This document shows positions 1 through 12,357 of a DNA stretch of 64,000 nucleotides, one piece after another. Origin of the DNA: Wuchereria bancrofti. Its lineage: Eukaryota > Nematoda > Chromadorea > Rhabditida > Onchocercidae. Each line of letters starts with the position of its first letter. Positions within the stretch are counted from its first letter, which is position 1. The position numbers and the translations under genes are program-made. The notes under the pieces were generated by a model, which had not been told where the DNA came from, made no database searches, and saw nothing but the letters and a program-made list of their open reading frames with translations. The stretch spans positions 7,254,303 to 7,318,302 of the forward strand of contig SSBO01000009.1 in the NCBI GenBank assembly GCA_005281725.1. Direction: 5' to 3'.

Positions 1-128
1 TGCTTCATCTCATTTTCAAGACATAATCCAAGCCCCGAAGATTTTTATGTGTGAATAAAACGATTTGAGAAAGCTTTTTTACTTTATTGTATGTGTTGAC
101 CTTGGATGAGGAACATCTGTATTTAAAG

Positions 129-903
129 GGAAAAATTAGTATTTCGGCCACATTCAACTGATTCTATCACACATCGAAAAGTTACACTGTCAATGGCAGA
201 TCGATCTAATAAGTCGCAGAAAGTGAAAGTTTTAACAGCAGTTGGTTCAAATCCAGAATCGAAGAAGGCGGTATAATTTGTCTTTTGTTTTCAATTCACA
301 GCTTGCAAATGTAATTTTGAATAAGAGAAATGTCAGAATATAATAGGAGTTATTCTGCTTCAGGAAATAGTTCGAAAAGAAGAAGAACGTATGCGTGCTC
401 AAAGTCGTCGTGAAGCACAACAGAGGCGTAATCGTATGCGTCCATCCCTAGGTCGGTCAGGGCTGACCGCTAACTTTTTGGAGGACAGAGACGAAGATTC
501 TGGTACAGCTAAAGATTTTACTGTTTTTTCACTGATCTTTAATTTATTAGATTTAACATTTTCTATTGTAGACGAAGAGTCAATATCTGCCATCAAGAAT
601 CGCTATAAGCATGGTTTAGATGATAGACCGTTGATTGGCCATTCAGACTCTGAGGATTCAGATTCCAAGCGACTGCATGATGCTAAAAAAGATACCGAGG
701 ACAGTGATAGTGACCAGGTTATTGGCTTAATATTATTCTTTAAATACAGTATTGTGATCAGCATTTTTTCCTCTGGATGCAGAATTACTGTTAATAAGTG
801 AACATAAATAGATTCAAAGTGATTATATTTGTCATTGCAGGAAAGGAGGAAACAGAAAAAAAGAAAAGTGATTATTGAAGATGATGATGAAGAAGATAAT
901 TAA
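129..903 (+). CDS. leo-1: RNA polymerase-associated protein LEO1, C-terminal part (5' exons outside window)
   Basis: C-terminal 162 residues of LEO1, a subunit of the Paf1 complex that travels with RNA polymerase II and supports elongation and histone modification in the nucleus. Exons are 129-270, 364-502, 572-717 and 841-903, and all phases join. Recognisable family blocks, in order: [10 protein letters not shown], which closes the conserved LEO1 core; [32 protein letters not shown]; then an acidic, Ser/Asp-rich tail ending in a basic patch and DDDEEDN. The order and spacing match vertebrate LEO1. The first base of the first exon completes a codon begun upstream, so the gene continues beyond the left edge. 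I could not assign bases 1-128, which are probably intron. Reading through the 503-571 and 718-840 introns gives a misleading longer frame. Confidence 0.92.
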
Positions 904-1567
904 GATTTGTTAAATCTTTGCATATATAGATGTTGTTATGTTTCACTTTTATTTCTTGGTGTGATTTTCTTGAATCTTTGTTGATGGTATGACTGTTTGG
1001 GTTATGAATTATCTATGCAGAAAATTTTGAGGGAGACAAAGTACTGAAAGTATTAGGCTTTTTTGAATTCATGAGTGGAAAAATAGTAGTGCAGATTTAT
1101 AGCAGTTATTTAAACGATAAACTTTGCTTATTAGTTATTGTACTATGATTTATTAAAATTTGAAGCTGGTAGTTTTTAATTTTTACAAACCGTTTGTAAC
1201 GGGAACTATTTGTCACTTTTAAGTGCTTGAAGTCATTCGCGTTTTCTGCAGATGATGCAAGGTCATTCACATGGAATGTGTTGATGCGCTTCACCACCGT
1301 TTGAAAATTTACACATTTCGATATTTAGGATTTTACACATTTCGATTTTAGCTCGTCAGGAACTTATAAAATCGATTACCATTGAAGGATTTGTCTCATT
1401 TTCATTTCACATCAGGTTGAATTAATCATGCTAAGTTGTTTTGGTGCTGAAAGTCCCGTAAATTAGTTATCTCTGTTTCACTAGAAGGAGCCTTGATTTG
1501 TTTCAAGACTAGCTACTGCGATTAGGTTTCTAGTGTGACATCCCACTAACTGCATCATTTTGAAAGA
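904..1567. other. Intergenic gap leo-1 / efl-1
   Basis: 664 bases, AT-rich, without a supportable gene. It should hold the leo-1 3' UTR and the efl-1 5' region. A roughly 15-base direct repeat (core TTTACACATTTCGAT) occurs at about 1308-1322 and 1332-1346. A candidate trans-splice acceptor (TTTCTAG) ends near 1532, shortly before the efl-1 ATG. I saw no clear E2F-type site. Confidence 0.6.
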
Positions 1568-3520
1568 ATGACTAGTGTAAAGCAATGGAGGCATCAATCA
1601 CTGGAAACCAATGGACTGAATCAGAAAGCTATGGAGGATAAAGATCCCGAAATTGTTGCAAGTGGATATGATGAAGAATCGGTCGATGATGAGGATGTGA
1701 AACAACCATCGTCCGTATGTCGTGCTGAAAAATCACTTGGCATATTAACCCAGCGATTTGTTGATTTATTACAGCGAGCACGCGGTGGCATTGTCGATTT
1801 GAATATTGTAAGAATTCTTGGTTTCTTTTCCTAATTGCTAAGATGTAAGATAATAAAAAAATTATCTTGATGTGTGTGTGTGTTTTTTTTTATTCACTGA
1901 GAAATTTTTTCTTCTCTGCTATTTGATTAATGATGACTGAAGTAGCTGGCAAAGGAATGCGTGCTTTAAAAACGAACCATATCAAAGTTGTGATTTTTGA
2001 TTTGGGTTTCTGTGATGTGAACATCAATGGTTTTGAAACTTTTTTATCTATTCTAAAGGCCGCTGAAGAACTACAAGTGCGCCAGAAGCGAAGGATATAC
2101 GACATAACTAACGTGCTGGAAGGTATTGGATTAATTGAAAAGAAGTCGAAAAATATCATTAATTGGAAGTAAGTTTCAAATAGTAGTCTTATTGATGCTC
2201 ACTTTCTTCATGATTTTTTATTTAATTGGTGCATTGTAAGTTTTGTTTAAAGAGGTGGAAAGTTGAGGAAGCATGGTTCATTTCCGGATACTGATCCTGA
2301 AGAGCAGAAACGTATTTTGAAGCAGAAAGCCGAGTTAGAAGAGTTGGAAAAGGAAGAACGCATTCTCGATACCCACATTAAGTGGATGAAACAAGTTTAA
2401 ATTTTAATCGCTTCCGTATTTATGGTTTTATTTTCATTTGCTAGGTATTACTTTTGTTTTTATCTTTGAAATGTAATTATGAAGTGTAATTTCCAGAGTT
2501 TACGAAATGTTAGTGAATATCAAAAAAACATGAAGTTGGCATATTTGACGGAAGAAGACATATTGTCAGTTTTTGAAGATAGCCGGGTTTTTGCGATACA
2601 GGCTCCTCCTGGGACTTTTGTTGAAATTGGTGCACCTCCAAGGGTTTGCTTTACTTACACAATTTAGCAGAATATCTCCATTTGACTCGTTTTTCACGTG
2701 TAAATTTCGTTTTTCAATTGAAACTGAGATATACAGATGCGTGACTTTGATATGCAATACAATTTACGACTGAAAAGTACATTTGGCCCCGCCAATGCAA
2801 TACTGTTAGGAGAAATGAACAGTGATCAAAGTCAAGGCGACTTATTTACTAACAAATCTCAGGTATTCAAAATGATATTTATAATTTGTGAAATGTAAAT
2901 AATTTTCATGATTCTTTTTTCCCATGCGATTCGGTTACTTCTTAAAAAACTTTGCTAAAGCATCGATTTCAGCCTATACCATATGTTGTGGAGGGTGATG
3001 TGCCCGGACAGTTTTTGGAGGAGGATGAAGATGAAAGTTTACTGAAGAAGAGGAGATTGGATGAAGAATTTAGCGACAGCTCTGATCCCGTATTGCCTTT
3101 TATTCCCTCTCGTAAGCAGTGTTTCTTTCTGAATTATACTATAAAATATTTGAAGCATTATAATAGTAGATCAGAAATGATGTAATGCTAAAAAATATAT
3201 TATGAAGAATGGTTATAAAAAGAATTTTTCCTGGTTGAGAATGTAATGCTTTCAGAAGGCGACCGGCAGAAATCATCTCAACAAACGTGCAGTTCTGTAC
3301 AATCACAAACACAGACCAGTCCCACGTTTAGTCAAGGTAATTTCTTCTTAGATAAACTTTTACTTCTTTTCTGCGGAAATTTTTGTTAGATTTAATTTTG
3401 CTTTCAGAAATTCGAGAAGTAATGAGGAAGCTAAGTCCACCACCGTCCGAACGTGATTATATTTTTAGTTTGAGTCAGGGTGAGACATTACCGGATCTTT
3501 TTGAAGATGATCTCATTTGA
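1568..3520 (+). CDS. efl-1: E2F transcription factor (E2F4/5 type)
   Basis: Complete 365-residue E2F-family DNA-binding factor. It acts as a heterodimer with DP in the nucleus and is repressed by pocket proteins (LIN-35/Rb in worms). Exons: 1568-1807, 2059-2168, 2253-2394, 2497-2643, 2737-2862, 2973-3111, 3256-3336, 3408-3520; all phases join. The winged-helix domain begins around residue 54 ([15 protein letters not shown]) and contains [20 protein letters not shown], closest to E2F4/5. It is followed by a leucine-rich coiled-coil segment and the marked-box region ([20 protein letters not shown]). An acidic/KKRR segment follows. The end carries the pocket-binding motif [18 protein letters not shown], equivalent to DYxFxL..E...DLFD. 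Lack of an N-terminal cyclin-A-binding region and the short N-terminus also fit the E2F4/5 class. It lies between two other RNA polymerase II transcription genes on the same strand. Confidence 0.95.
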
Positions 3521-4119
3521 TATTCTTTTGGCGATATCCAGACTGTGTATGAAAGGTCTAACATGTATATTATTAACTTTTTATGTTCTTTTTTTTTGCT
3601 TCAATTACTTTCATTTATTTGATCCTTCTTCTGTGGCCCCATTTTTCCATATTCAGCCATCGATGTTTGATATTTGATATCCTTCAATCCATATATTGAC
3701 TTAGTTTAAATCTAATTTGTTTTATGACTTTTATAATTCTTTAATATGTTCAAATCTTCGAATTCAGCATTTTTGTTAGTCTTATTTTTTTTGCTAATTA
3801 TATATTTTATAGGGAAAATATCCTCTTATACTGCTCTTATCATACTTCACTAAACAGTAGCGCAGATCCTATAATATAAAAATAAAGTTTGTTGTATTTC
3901 GAATTTTGCCCATATCAGTGTATTCTGCTTGATTCAGGTTGTTACTTTTCACTTTATTAATTTGATACATTTATATTCATTGGCATTGCTTGAACATACA
4001 GTCTCTGTCTATATATAGTTTTATTTATCCGGATTGCTTAAATATACAGTGTCTACACATTGGGTTCAGTGCAAAATTAAAAATTTCACTTGCAATTTGT
4101 TACAGTTAAATAAACTGAA
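3521..4119 (+). other. efl-1 3' UTR and gap before the SUPT7L-like gene
   Basis: About 600 bases of T-rich sequence without a credible ORF. It contains the polyadenylation signal at 3881 and a trans-splice-like acceptor (TTGTTACAG, ending at 4105) 14 bases before the next ATG. The spacing is compatible with either separate transcription or a loosely packed trans-spliced operon. Confidence 0.6.
3881..3886 (+). terminator. AATAAA polyadenylation signal, efl-1
   Basis: Canonical AATAAA about 360 bases after the efl-1 stop codon, in an AT-rich 3' UTR. It is the first AATAAA I noticed after the stop. Cleavage would be expected 10-25 bases downstream. Confidence 0.55.
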
Positions 4120-6011
4120 ATGTGTAAAATGCATTTCACCTGGACAAAAGACTATTATCTTTCACGTTTTGTAACACCAACGAAGTTTCTTGCCTCGGAA
4201 TTAGAGTACAATGGCAAAGGGAGAGAGCGGCTACAGTTACTGAAATATTTGATTTCAGCAACTAATACCTTCCTGGTTTTATTTTGTTCATTCAAGATAG
4301 TCTGCGTATTATTTTCGTTGTTAATTTCAGGAGACATTGCGTCCATACAGGTACTTATATCTGCACTTGAATGGATCATTTTCTCTAACTCCTTCCTGCC
4401 CTCTGATTATTCACCTTTTTCGCTTTTTTAAGGTCTCTGGAAGATTTTCTATTGTTAGTCAGGTCTGAAGTGATGTTCCATGAGCTCGAGGCTGCTGTGC
4501 CTCCGTCCAAATCTGTTGTTGGTTGGTTTTCTACATTTCTCAGTGTTGGTTTCTTGCTAATGGCTTCAGGACTTTGAAATCTGCTAAATTGTTTTCAAGT
4601 ACCGCTTTTAAGTTGCGACTTTTTTTAAATTCATAATGCTTCCAAATGTCGTTCGAATATTAACTATACAAGCATTTTCAGATGGTTTTAGTGAACGAAA
4701 CAAACTGTTCAATTCAACTGAAACTACAAAAAAACGTAAGGTTGTTGAGTAAGTTTTATTTGTGTTTTAAAGGACCACGTTTTAATGTTATCATTTAGTT
4801 ATATTTCTGCATTGTGTTAAGTGAAATATTTTACGGTGAAAATTTTCATTGTAGGATTCATTTCGATCCGTTGGTAATGCATACCATTTCACTGTTGTGG
4901 TATAATCGCAAAATTAATTGCTATCGGGTAAGAATGGGACCGCCGCCACCATTACCTATATTCAGTCCCGTTAAATTAAAACTGCCTAATTTGTAAGTGC
5001 TTTAGAACTTCTATACTTTTGAAAAAATAGAAAGGGATGTTCTGAAATCTTTTAGTAAAAACGAAATTGAATGCTAAAACACTTTTTTTTCCTACCAGTG
5101 TTTTTAAAAGTTACAAGAATTGCAGGCAAGATATGGCGGATGAGTTTTCGGAAGAGAATATGCAATTATTGCTCAGAAAAGCGGTGGCTGTTTTAGCTGC
5201 TCATTTAGGTTTTATTAGTAGGTTAATGCTTCAAAGTACTCTTAACAACACAGATTAATGGTAGAATTTCTACCTGAATGTAATTTGTCAAACATTTTAA
5301 CACCTAATATTTTTAGCTTGCTATTTATAGTGAGTTGAAAAATCTCATTCAGAAATGGAATCGTCTGTGGCATATCTCATATCACGGATTATTGCTGCGA
5401 GAATAAAACGAATGTGTTTTAACTTGAATCTTTCACACCAGCGCCGAGTCGAGGGTAGAGAAACAGCATTCCCTGTATGTCACTTTATATTTCTGATTTT
5501 ATAAAAATCGAAGGAAATATTTCTTTCCCATTTCCTCGGATGCTTCATTTTTTGCCACATTGCGGGTGCAAAAATTTAGGACTAGAAAAATTAAAGTTTG
5601 GTTAGGAATGCGCTACATCCTTGATTTTGTAAGAGTTCCTGTTTATCCATTCAATTGTTAATATAGACAACTTACTGTTTTGATGGCAGTAATATCACGG
5701 CTTGTTGAAACATCTAGATATTTAATCTGTTTGAGTACATACAGTGGTTACCCAATGAAGAAAATCGCAAGCAAAGGAACTAATTCCAAAAATTTCAGTC
5801 AGCATTGATGCATGCGCTTCGCTTGGAAAATATTAGGGATGTCACAGAACTGCAAGAATTCTATAGGAATCGTGTTGTCTTTTATCACGATCGAGTATTA
5901 CTTTCGTGTACTCAAAAATATGAAAGAGCAATGAAGAAATTTGCTCCTTTTCAAGCTGAGAAAATCAGTCATTTCACGGATGAAGTTTCTTTAAAATGTG
6001 CTCCTCCTTAG
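4120..6011 (+). CDS. SUPT7L: SUPT7L/STAF65-gamma-like SAGA complex subunit
   Basis: Predicted 307-residue homologue of SUPT7L, a histone-fold subunit of the SAGA/STAGA coactivator. Exons: 4120-4275, 4331-4350, 4433-4521, 4682-4748, 4855-4992, 5099-5217, 5353-5474, 5799-6011; phases join throughout. Supporting blocks: HFDPLVMHTISLLWYNRKI, resembling the vertebrate LTIHTIQLIQHNRRL segment; a histone-fold region (LLLRKAVAVLAAHLGF) matching the family's LLYQAVATILAHAGF; and LQEFYRNRVVFYHDRVL, matching LQKFWQHRIKDYHSYML. A basic KKRKV stretch in the fourth exon could be a nuclear signal. The ATG at 4120 is chosen because an acceptor-like TTGTTACAG lies 14 bases upstream and the frame is open. The first donor (CTG/GTTTTA) is weak, so the N-terminal 50 residues are uncertain. 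The second exon is only 20 bases. The long C-terminal acidic region of the human protein is missing. Confidence 0.82.
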
Positions 6012-8635
6012 GGATTGCACTAGATATAATTGAATGACAAGCACAGTATAGGAGTATCTGTAATATTATTCCTAACTCTACCATGATGTAGCGCGTTTAA
6101 TTCAATTCCTTTAGGCCCAAAATCTTTCAGAAACCATCATTTATGCTTTGAAAAAATGAATTTTTTTCTGTAAAACTTTCCAAATTGCTTATAACTTTAG
6201 ATTTATTGAGAAAGCACTGATATCATCTTCAGTGTTCGAACTGTATAGATCCAGTGCAAAAAAATTCAAGGGTATCGGGGAAAGATAGATAAGAGCAGGA
6301 AAAATTAGCAGTTAAAAAAAAGCAAAAATTGAAGTCTTCGTAATGGCCTAAACTTGGGGATATAAATCCGCATATCAAATGAAATGAATGTTTTGATTTT
6401 TTATTGTATGAATAAATTACATGTATTCTATTGTGTAGACCAAGTTTTGATCAACCAGATGGATTTTTTTCTCATTCTGTATTATTGACATAAATCATAC
6501 ACCATACACAGGCATGGACAAGAAAAGTATGAAAGAGGGAGAGAGTAGAAACAGAAACGAAAGTACTGAAAAAGAAATTAGATTTAAATTTCTTCAAATG
6601 CCAGTTATATGGAAATATTAGACACGCGAAAGAGAAATGATAGTATTAACGATGAGGAATTTTGTGCAGGGTAACCCATAGGACATCAACCATGACTTGC
6701 TGTTTGTATCAGATCGTAAAATCTGCATGGTTTAGGCGCGGTTGTCAAAACAATAGCTTGAGTTTCTTGTGAGGCTGCTATTTGAATTTTATCGAATTAA
6801 AACATCGTTTCAAATGAACTCAGCTTCAAATCGACTGAGCAGCGCTGGTTACATGCCCAAAATTTGTGTAGCTTGGTGATTTAAATCCGATTTTTTTTTT
6901 TATAAACAAGTTCAAAATTTCAATCAGTCTAATTTCATTTAACAACGCAACGAAAAGTCTGTTATAATAAATCACTTTGTAATAAGCAAACCCCTAATGT
7001 CCGCTGCTTTTAATTTTCTGAGCGAACTGCAATGTGAAATTCGGGGATGTTATCAAGGAAGCCTGGAACAAAGTAATTTTTACTTTAAAACCAGTAAATC
7101 AATCCTAAAGTGTAACTTGTACCAATAGTAGGAGTAGGGACAATGCGCTTCTATAAGTTAGAATAAGCAGCAATCTGGGGATCCGGAGAAGGTAGCTATG
7201 CTATGTAACACCCAGTACATTCTGCAAGTAGCGATCGAACACTTCCAAGAAATGTTAAACAAGCCCTTTATTTGTGTTGATTAAACTCTTTTATGCTTTC
7301 AAATTTAATCTACCAAAAATTTGGAAACACTTCACTCAAAATGTACAGGAGATTACAAAGCTGCGGGAACCTTTTGCACCGCATTTTTCTTAATAAATAA
7401 AATATAACACCTGGGATTTTTTTTGTTGCATACATTTCTATTTCGCCTTAAAAAATAATCTTTTTACTTTCTCAATTTTAAAGTTGATCCTGTCTTTTTT
7501 CCTTTCTTCTACTAGTCTTTCTAGTCTGAAAATAATCTTATTTTAATAAATTCCTTTATCAATATCAGACCGCAGTTAAAAACAGCTCCATGTAAAACAG
7601 CTACGAAAAATAGCACCCAAGCTCAAGGTGCAGAAATTGCAATTCAAATTAAAGGACGACTTGTGATTTTGCACGAAACTCACTCCTCGTTTCCATTTCA
7701 AGCCCACTTCCATCTCTCTTTGATGGCGTATGCTCAACAATGCTTCTATCATGCGTGAATGCACTGAATTATTAGAAATGTCAAAACTAAACAGTTTATT
7801 CAGCAATTCCCGTACATTATATCCAGTGATTCACAAATAATTTCAAAATATCATTCTCTTCCCTTTAACTTTAGGAATAAAAGAGACATTAACGGTCTTA
7901 CCCAGACTTCAATGCAAATGGATATTTTCTTCGGGCATATCGTAATATTTCTCATTGGTGGACCAAGATAAACGTTTAAATGAAAATCCAGTAATTTTGA
8001 AATCTGCACCAATGAACTGAATTGTCATCTTTAAACACTGGAATAGAAAAAATCAACCTTATTTGGTTCCAAAATGGTGTTAATCTTAGACATTTCAACA
8101 TACAATCGAAGCAAAACCATATATACATAAATATTACGAAGCGTCATCGAATTACAATCAAGAAAGCATTATAGATGAGAGACATTATAACAATAGTATT
8201 ATTCTCGGATTTATGATGCGTCATCAAGTTTTTGTCAACTTTAAATTTCGAGTTCTTTGAGAGATTTGTGAATTGGAAAGATATCAAGTTGGTCAAAATT
8301 TCCTACAGTAATAAAACAAACCAATATTCAACAAGCATTTAAAAAAGACAAAAATTATACTACAGAACATTTCATATATTATTTTTCATAACTATTAGCA
8401 ATTTGCAAACTAATATTTCTTCACAATACATTTTTCAACACAATCAAATAGTCAGATGAATAGAAATAGCCTAAAGCTTCCGCTTCAACCACAAAATTTC
8501 AAAATGATTATGGAAATTTTCAAAAACACGAACTATTGAAAGAAATCACAATTCTTTTTTAAATTATGTTGTCAATATTCTGGAATTGAAATAGAGTAAG
8601 TGGTTAATATTTTATGAACAATGAATAAAACAAGT
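6012..8635. other. Convergent intergenic region
   Basis: 2.6 kb between the SUPT7L-like gene (+) and alpha-SNAP (-), both ending here. It is AT-rich with scattered homopolymer runs. The longest open frame (76 codons, - strand, 7576-7806) shows no family resemblance and is of a length expected by chance. I see no RNA gene or repeat family that I can support. Confidence 0.55.
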
Positions 8636-11600
8636 TTATTTAAGATCATCATCATCCTCATCACCACATGATCTTTTGATTTTGACCAAAAGCGATGTGT
8701 GCCATTGATCCAAACGTGATATTTTGTCAAAAGCTTTTATTACCTCTGTGAACTTTATTTGATTTCTATCTTCCAAACACGAAATTAATTCACTGAAAAC
8801 AACAAGAAAGAAGTTACAAGAGAAATAAAGTTTAAAATATTGAAATATAACAAACAGACCAAGCTGCATTAAATGAATGTAACGAGAACTTCCAACAATG
8901 ATGACAGAAACAAACTTGATAAGTTTATATTCTCGCGAATCGACAAATGACGGAGAAATTTCTTCGTAGCGTTTTAGCGCATTCTGAGTATCTAACTAAA
9001 AATTTTAACAATTAAACAACAGAAGTAAAAAAAAAACACTAATGAAATAAGAACTAGTTATAGTATAATATTTAAAATGAGCAAAATTTCTTCGTAATAT
9101 TATACTGGTCACAAAAACCCTATTCTAGATTAAAAATTTTATTTCACTATAATTTATCACGAGTAACACCGTAATGTTTTCTTTATTACTAAAATATACT
9201 ACAGCACATCATCTCCAGATTTGTCCGTTCTACAGTTATAGATTGTTCTCATTACTTCTAAAGAAAATGAAATATGTTTTCAATTTATGCTTTTTATGCA
9301 AACTGAGTCACTCACGTCGCCAAAGTCATTTTCATGTTTCCTCTAACACAATGAAAGAGAAACTAACCAAATCAAAGCAAAGGTGGCAAAGAAGAGCTTG
9401 AAAAAAGTGATTTTTTGCAGCATATTTTAAGGTCGGATGATCGGCTTCCCAAGTAGCTACCTCTTCGAAAATTTTGATTGCCCTTTTATAATCCTCCAGT
9501 TGTGCAGCATACTGAAAATGACATAAAAACTGCTCATGAAAAAAATAATTATGTGGATAGAAATCAAGTATTTGGTTGTCGTTTCAAAGACTAATTACTG
9601 GATTAAAAGTACTTGATTTCGAAGTGGAGATGATAAATTTGGAAAAATAGTAGAAATTACCTGTGCAACTTTAATCATACATTTAGTGGCTGAACTTCGG
9701 CTTTCTTCACCTTTATAAAAATCAGCTGCCTCCTGAAAAATTGGAATTACTTACATCTAAACCGACGTGATCCGAAAGGAGGCTCAGGCATTCCTGTTTG
9801 CCGTAATAAAAAAAACTGAGCAGATATACCTGATAATGAGTCATGGCCTGTGTCATATCTGGAGCTTCACTTTCAAAAATTTCGGCCATCGTGCAATGAT
9901 ATTTGGCAGCCATATTAAAACGACCCATATCCGTATATGTTTCAGCAGTCTTCATTAAGCAATCAATTGCTTGCTGCAAATACACTGCTTTATTGAATTT
10001 TGTTTCAGCTGCAATGTACTATTTTGTAAATTTGTACAAAACTTTTTTTTTTCACAATGTTTTATAATAAGTCATTCATAACAATGACTTCAAATGGAAT
10101 GTCTCTATCTCAGTTTTAAAACCATAAAATTAATAAGAACATCAAGAGGGAGACAGATTACTGACTTCGAATATACCAAACGATTCTACATCAGTTTTCC
10201 CATCTCTACATCTGAGCCTTCCTCTCTAAAGATTTAATGCTGTCAGAGAAGGAAGAAATGCAACATTGACGAGAAATCGATCTCTCTTTAAAAATGAATA
10301 CTTTTACAATATATATGCATTTGAATGTGCGTAAGGATAATCTCTGTTAATTCAGAATGACACATTCACAGAGAAAAGCACCACTTCAGTTTAAATTAAT
10401 AATCCGTAATCACTCATTTAAAGTTAGCAAAAATATGACAAAACTTTGAATAAACAAAAAAAAAAAATATCAGCTATTTACTATTTCATGAAGTTTATTT
10501 AGGAAGCCATGCTCATAACGAGAACCAAAATATTCGATGAAATGAAAAGCATACTGTTATTTCAAAATGACAATCCTAAATCCATTGGAAAAATTTGGAT
10601 TACCATGCAGAATGCTAATTAATCATTAAACAAAGAGATGGGGAAACAACCAAAAAAGCTTACCTGTGGATTAACTTTCCGATAACAATTAGCCGCTTCC
10701 GCATAATTTGAAGCTGCATCGTGCTTTCGATCAGTAGCTGCTGCATGTAATTCTGCGGATCTCACAAATGCATCACCTGCTTCTCTCCATAATTTTGATA
10801 TTTTGAATAAATTCCCTGCCTTAATTATTAAAATGCAACATAACTGGTGCACTTCCATCCAAAACAGCAATCAAAAAAAGTCTCTTATCAAGTTCAAAAC
10901 TATTGAACAAAACATATTTGTTCCGAACTTGCTTTTTTGCTTCGATATTAGCCTCAACCGTCGACCATATTAACTCTATTACATGATGTAACAAGGCACA
11001 ATATGGATGGTACTTATTAGAAGAATAGTAAATAAAACATCCAATAAGAAAATTTCTCCAAATAACGGAGAAACTTCTTTTTACCTCATTTTGCATTTTG
11101 CAAAGAAATCTTTAACATGCAATTGTTTATTTTGTACATTGCCCGAACAACTAACTATAAAATCAGCCAGCTCAATAACACTATCATGACAGCAACAGAA
11201 TTAACTCACGACTGATTTCGCTAGCACAGGTAAACTTAATTTTACTCAACAATTCCATAAACACTTGGTAGCATATTACAAATACCACGAATAGTCAGTG
11301 ACCAGCAACTTCCTTTATATATTTTCATTACTCATTGCTCTGTGTGAGCTTTCGTTCTTCTAATTTCAAAAGTTGGCTCCTTCTGTTCATTGCCAAAAAC
11401 TATTTTTCGTAGCGTTCGAGGATGCCTGCTGCAGGCAGTGCTGACTTCGTTCATTTGTTCTACTATAAATTCTTTCCGTGGTAACTTCCTCCTCATAAAT
11501 AGTGAGGGATCTGTAATACCATGCATCTCTTCAGAGTGACAATTCCTTTTTTCCGGATTTGCATATATTTGGGAACAAGAAGCCTCGTAACATCGAAACA

Positions 11601-12207
11601 GAGCTGTGGAAGGATTACGATCTCTTTTGATCTTAAAAATCGAACAGTGATTTTCGTCAGCATGAATTTCTAGGCAATGTGTATTTGGAAATTGCCGTCC
11701 ACATACTGCACACTGATGTCTATGAAACCGCTCATAATGGTCTTCAAAAGCGGCGACATCATGAAAACCCATTCCACAGCCATTTTCTTCGCATATTAAT
11801 ACGGTTTCTGAATCCTCCTAGAACTTCCATAGGAAACTACAAAATCTAAACGTAAGATAAATTAAAAAGTATCGCAAAACAACTGAACTACACGAATCTA
11901 AATGCAAAGGATTAAAAAGATATATGCGGAATCCAAATTCCAAAAGTGAATCCTTTTAGAAATGAATTCAGCAAATTTTTAACAAGAAAAACAAGTTCGG
12001 ATTCAAATACTGACAACTTCCTAGCAAAGCAGCAAATTCCAAACTTGGAGTGGCGAAGAACTGCAAAATACTAACTTGTACAAAAAGATCAGCAGCTTCT
12101 TCTGCCTTAGCATTGCCAAATAAACCACTAAAAAATCCACTTCCACCTTTTGCCTTTTTTTCTGCGTCCTCCAACTTCTTCCGGGCTTTAGCCTCGTTTT
12201 CTGCCAT
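8636..12207 (-). CDS. snap-1: Alpha-SNAP (soluble NSF attachment protein)
   Basis: Complete 294-residue alpha-SNAP, the cytosolic adaptor that recruits the ATPase NSF to SNARE complexes for their disassembly after membrane fusion. Exons in coding order: 12207-12076, 10819-10664, 9973-9830, 9732-9661, 9511-9368, 8995-8916, 8792-8636; all junctions keep phase, and the length equals the usual 295. Family blocks in order: GSGFFSGLFGNAKAEEAADLF (exon 1, membrane-contacting loop), then helical TPR-like repeats (AGNLFKISKLWREAGDAFVR; DCLMKTAETYTDMGRFNMAA; EAADFYKGEESRSSATKC; LEDYKRAIKIFEEVA), and the C-terminal FDKISRLDQWHTSLLVKIKR. The C-terminal region carries the penultimate leucine (DDDDLK) needed in the family to stimulate NSF. 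The first intron (1256 bases) is much larger than the others and contains a ZNF511-like gene on the same strand. Confidence 0.97.
11332..11817 (-). CDS. ZNF511: ZNF511-family C2H2 zinc-finger protein, 3' exon(s), inside alpha-SNAP intron 1
   Basis: Open frame of 161 residues plus stop, entered at an acceptor (TTCTAG) whose exon starts at 11817. Fingers are visible: CEENGCGMGFHDVAAFEDHY with FH (C2H2), CAVCGRQFPNTHCLEIHADE followed by NH, then CYEASCSQIYANPEKRNCH with H, and a conserved basic tail (LRKIVFGNEQK). Order and spacing match vertebrate ZNF511, including a final segment equivalent to its Ile-Cys-Phe-Gly motif. ZNF511 is a poorly studied putative nuclear protein. The preceding frame is closed by a stop within the acceptor, so an upstream exon or a trans-spliced leader must supply the start. 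The first in-frame Met (11772) lies inside finger 1 and is unlikely to be the true start. I could not find the 5' exon in the 240 bases between here and alpha-SNAP exon 1. Confidence 0.82.
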   Translation of the reverse strand, partial: EDSETVLICEENGCGMGFHDVAAFEDHYERFHRHQCAVCGRQFPNTHCLEIHADENHCSIFKIKRDRNPSTALFRCYEASCSQIYANPEKRNCHSEEMHGITDPSLFMRRKLPRKEFIVEQMNEVSTACSRHPRTLRKIVFGNEQKEPTFEIRRTKAHTEQ

Positions 12208-12357
12208 TAAAAAGCAATGGAAGCGATATATAATCTGTTAAGACCACTGAGTTAACTTGCAACCTGAAAATGTGAATCCAAACAAAGAAACGTCAAAATT
12301 TGATCAAGGTTAAATCCATCAATTCATGCAATCTCAGATACTTAACTTAAAACAACA

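Noticed and set aside
1..128. Possible additional LEO1 exon at the left edge
   Set aside because: No frame matches the expected LEO1 segment with an acceptable donor; it is treated as intron.
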